From Pirellulales bacterium (GTDB taxonomy: Bacteria; Planctomycetota; Planctomycetia; Pirellulales; Thermoguttaceae), in the NCBI GenBank assembly GCA_030607895.1, contig JAUWJC010000334.1, positions 1 through 5,179 on the forward strand: DNA of 5,179 nucleotides. Direction: 5' to 3'. The position numbers were made by a program, and so were the translations under genes. The notes under the pieces were generated by a model. It saw nothing but the letters and a program-made list of their open reading frames with translations, made no database searches and was not told the origin of the DNA. Shown piece by piece: positions 4,071-5,179 of this stretch; the stretch's first letter is position 1; every line of letters starts with the position of its first letter.

Positions 4071-5179
4071 ATGCGGCAAGTACAGGATTCCGTTTCTTGG
4101 ACAAGTGCGGTGCTCGTGCTAGTCCTTTGCATTACGTCCGGTTTGTCGGGCAGCGAGTACGGTAACCCAATTCTCTACCGAAAGATACACGTTCCCGAAG
4201 TGCTGCTCGCAGACGAGTCACCCCGGTTCGGCGGCGACGTTCGCATTGGTGATCTGACGGGCGACGGTCGGGTGGATTTTGTGGTGATGCGATCGGCGGT
4301 TGGTGCCATGAAGCCGTGCTTTCTGGGTGCGTTCACCATGGACGGCAAGGTCCTCTGGCATTCAGGCAAAGGAGGCAAGGTGCCGGCACGGCCGGGACCC
4401 GTGGCGATTCATGATATCGACGCCGATGGCCGGATAGAGGTTGTTTCTTTCTTCCTCGATTCCCCAAGAAAAACCGCCCCCAAGAGCATGGACGGAGTCG
4501 TCATTCAAATCCGAGACGGTTCGACCGGCGAACTCCAGCGGCAGGCCGCGCCGGAGTTGTTTCGGCAATGCCGGGCGGGAGCGAACTTCGCCGATTGGTG
4601 CCACCAGCGAATTCTGATCGCCAACTTCCGCGGCACGAAAACGCCCCGTGACTTCGTCGTCAAGCTGGGTGAGCAGGTACTGGCCTTCGACGAGAACATA
4701 AACGTGCTCTGGTCCTACAAGATCAAATGGACCAAGTACGGCCAACACACGGCCTACATCCCGGCCGTCGGCGACATCGACGGAGACGGCCGCGATGAGG
4801 TGACCGGCGGCTGCTACCTGTTGGACGACGACGGAACGCCGAAATGGGAAAAGCTGCTCGGCAACCACATGGATTCGGTGGCGATAGCCGAGTGGGATAA
4901 CGGCCACACCAGGGCGATCTGTTCCGGTTTCGGCCATGTTATGGATTTCGACGGCAACGTAGTGCTGAGCCTGGGTAAGGAGGAGGTCCCGCACGGTCAG
5001 GAAGTGCGGGTAGCCGATTTTGTGGCAGACTCGCCGGGGCCGGAAATGATCATTCGTTGCCACGGACACAGCCCGGACGTAGTGCTGGTTGCCAACAACG
5101 GGAAGATACTCGAGCGGTTCAAGTTGAACAACTGCCCACCCAAGAATATTGGCATGGAGCCCGTCTACTGGAACGGTCC
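4071..5179 (+). CDS. Exported FG-GAP/VCBS-like beta-propeller protein, N-terminal 369 residues (runs off right edge)
   Basis: The gene opens with a hydrophobic segment (SAVLVLVLCITSGLSG, residues 12-27) resembling a Sec signal peptide, though its n-region has little positive charge and the cleavage site is not clear. The mature part carries Asp-rich calcium-binding-like loops typical of FG-GAP/VCBS repeats: GDLTGDGRVD at 60-69, HDIDADGRIE at 114-123 and GDIDGDGRDE at 234-243. Between them, turn-strand motifs of the form Asp-x-x-Gly followed by Leu-Trp or similar recur at 91-96, 207-214, 252-259 and 292-299, as in blades of propeller proteins. Family PL11 rhamnogalacturonan lyases share such DxDGDG blades, but no catalytic signature is visible, so no enzyme is claimed. 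It is probably extracytoplasmic. It starts divergently from cbiET and appears to be its own unit. The coding call is firm; the function is unknown. Confidence 0.88.
   Translation, partial: MRQVQDSVSWTSAVLVLVLCITSGLSGSEYGNPILYRKIHVPEVLLADESPRFGGDVRIGDLTGDGRVDFVVMRSAVGAMKPCFLGAFTMDGKVLWHSGKGGKVPARPGPVAIHDIDADGRIEVVSFFLDSPRKTAPKSMDGVVIQIRDGSTGELQRQAAPELFRQCRAGANFADWCHQRILIANFRGTKTPRDFVVKLGEQVLAFDENINVLWSYKIKWTKYGQHTAYIPAVGDIDGDGRDEVTGGCYLLDDDGTPKWEKLLGNHMDSVAIAEWDNGHTRAICSGFGHVMDFDGNVVLSLGKEEVPHGQEVRVADFVADSPGPEMIIRCHGHSPDVVLVANNGKILERFKLNNCPPKNIGMEPVYWNG

Noticed and set aside
4071..4160. Lipoprotein signal peptide with Cys20
   Set aside because: The residues before Cys20 (LVLVL) do not form a lipobox, and the hydrophobic core continues past it.
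4362..5069. 235-residue minus-strand open frame opposite the exported protein gene
   Set aside because: The plus-strand frame has a signal-peptide-like start, a ribosome binding site and repeated Asp-loop motifs, so this is its antisense shadow.

Overview
The window looks like chromosomal DNA from a planctomycete-type bacterium (Pirellulales-like). This is inferred from the GC-rich coding style, an FHA protein with a long acidic Pro/Glu-rich tail, a large secreted FG-GAP/propeller-type protein, weak or absent Shine-Dalgarno sequences at some genes, and intergenic palindromic repeats. No taxonomic marker gene proves it. There is no phage, plasmid, CRISPR or toxin-antitoxin module.

Layout from left to right. 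A minus-strand unit reads off the left edge: a well-formed promoter (TTGCAA-16-TATAAT, 887-914), a tRNA-Gly(GCC) gene (748-820), and 37 nt later the first 236 codons of trigger factor (tig, 1-710), whose N-terminal extension contains a seven-copy 15-bp tandem repeat. The 417-bp gap 821-1237 holds that promoter, a UUCG-capped hairpin (982-1009), a 23-bp perfect inverted repeat that looks like a dispersed REP/MITE-type element (1032-1120), and a probable promoter for the next gene. A plus-strand gene (1238-2419) encodes a 393-aa FHA-domain protein.

The plus-strand FHA gene and the minus-strand cobalamin-pathway gene cbiET (2602-3849) converge. Their 182-bp gap holds a 7-bp hairpin and a nested inverted-repeat element of 125 bp (2474-2598) that ends 3 bp short of the cbiET stop codon. 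cbiET encodes a two-domain CbiE-CbiT (CobL-type) methyltransferase and starts at TTG with a good ribosome binding site. A 221-bp divergent intergenic region with a predicted cbiET promoter and GC-rich hairpins separates it from a plus-strand gene for an exported, Asp-rich repeat protein (4071 to the right edge, incomplete).

The genes do not form one pathway. Translation and protein folding (tRNA-Gly, trigger factor), phosphothreonine recognition (FHA), corrin-ring methylation (cbiET) and an exported protein each appear to be separate transcription units. The points most worth a second look are the acidic repeat on trigger factor, a C at position 55 of the tRNA, and two unrelated palindromic elements flanking the FHA gene. 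I found no convincing new multi-gene system.
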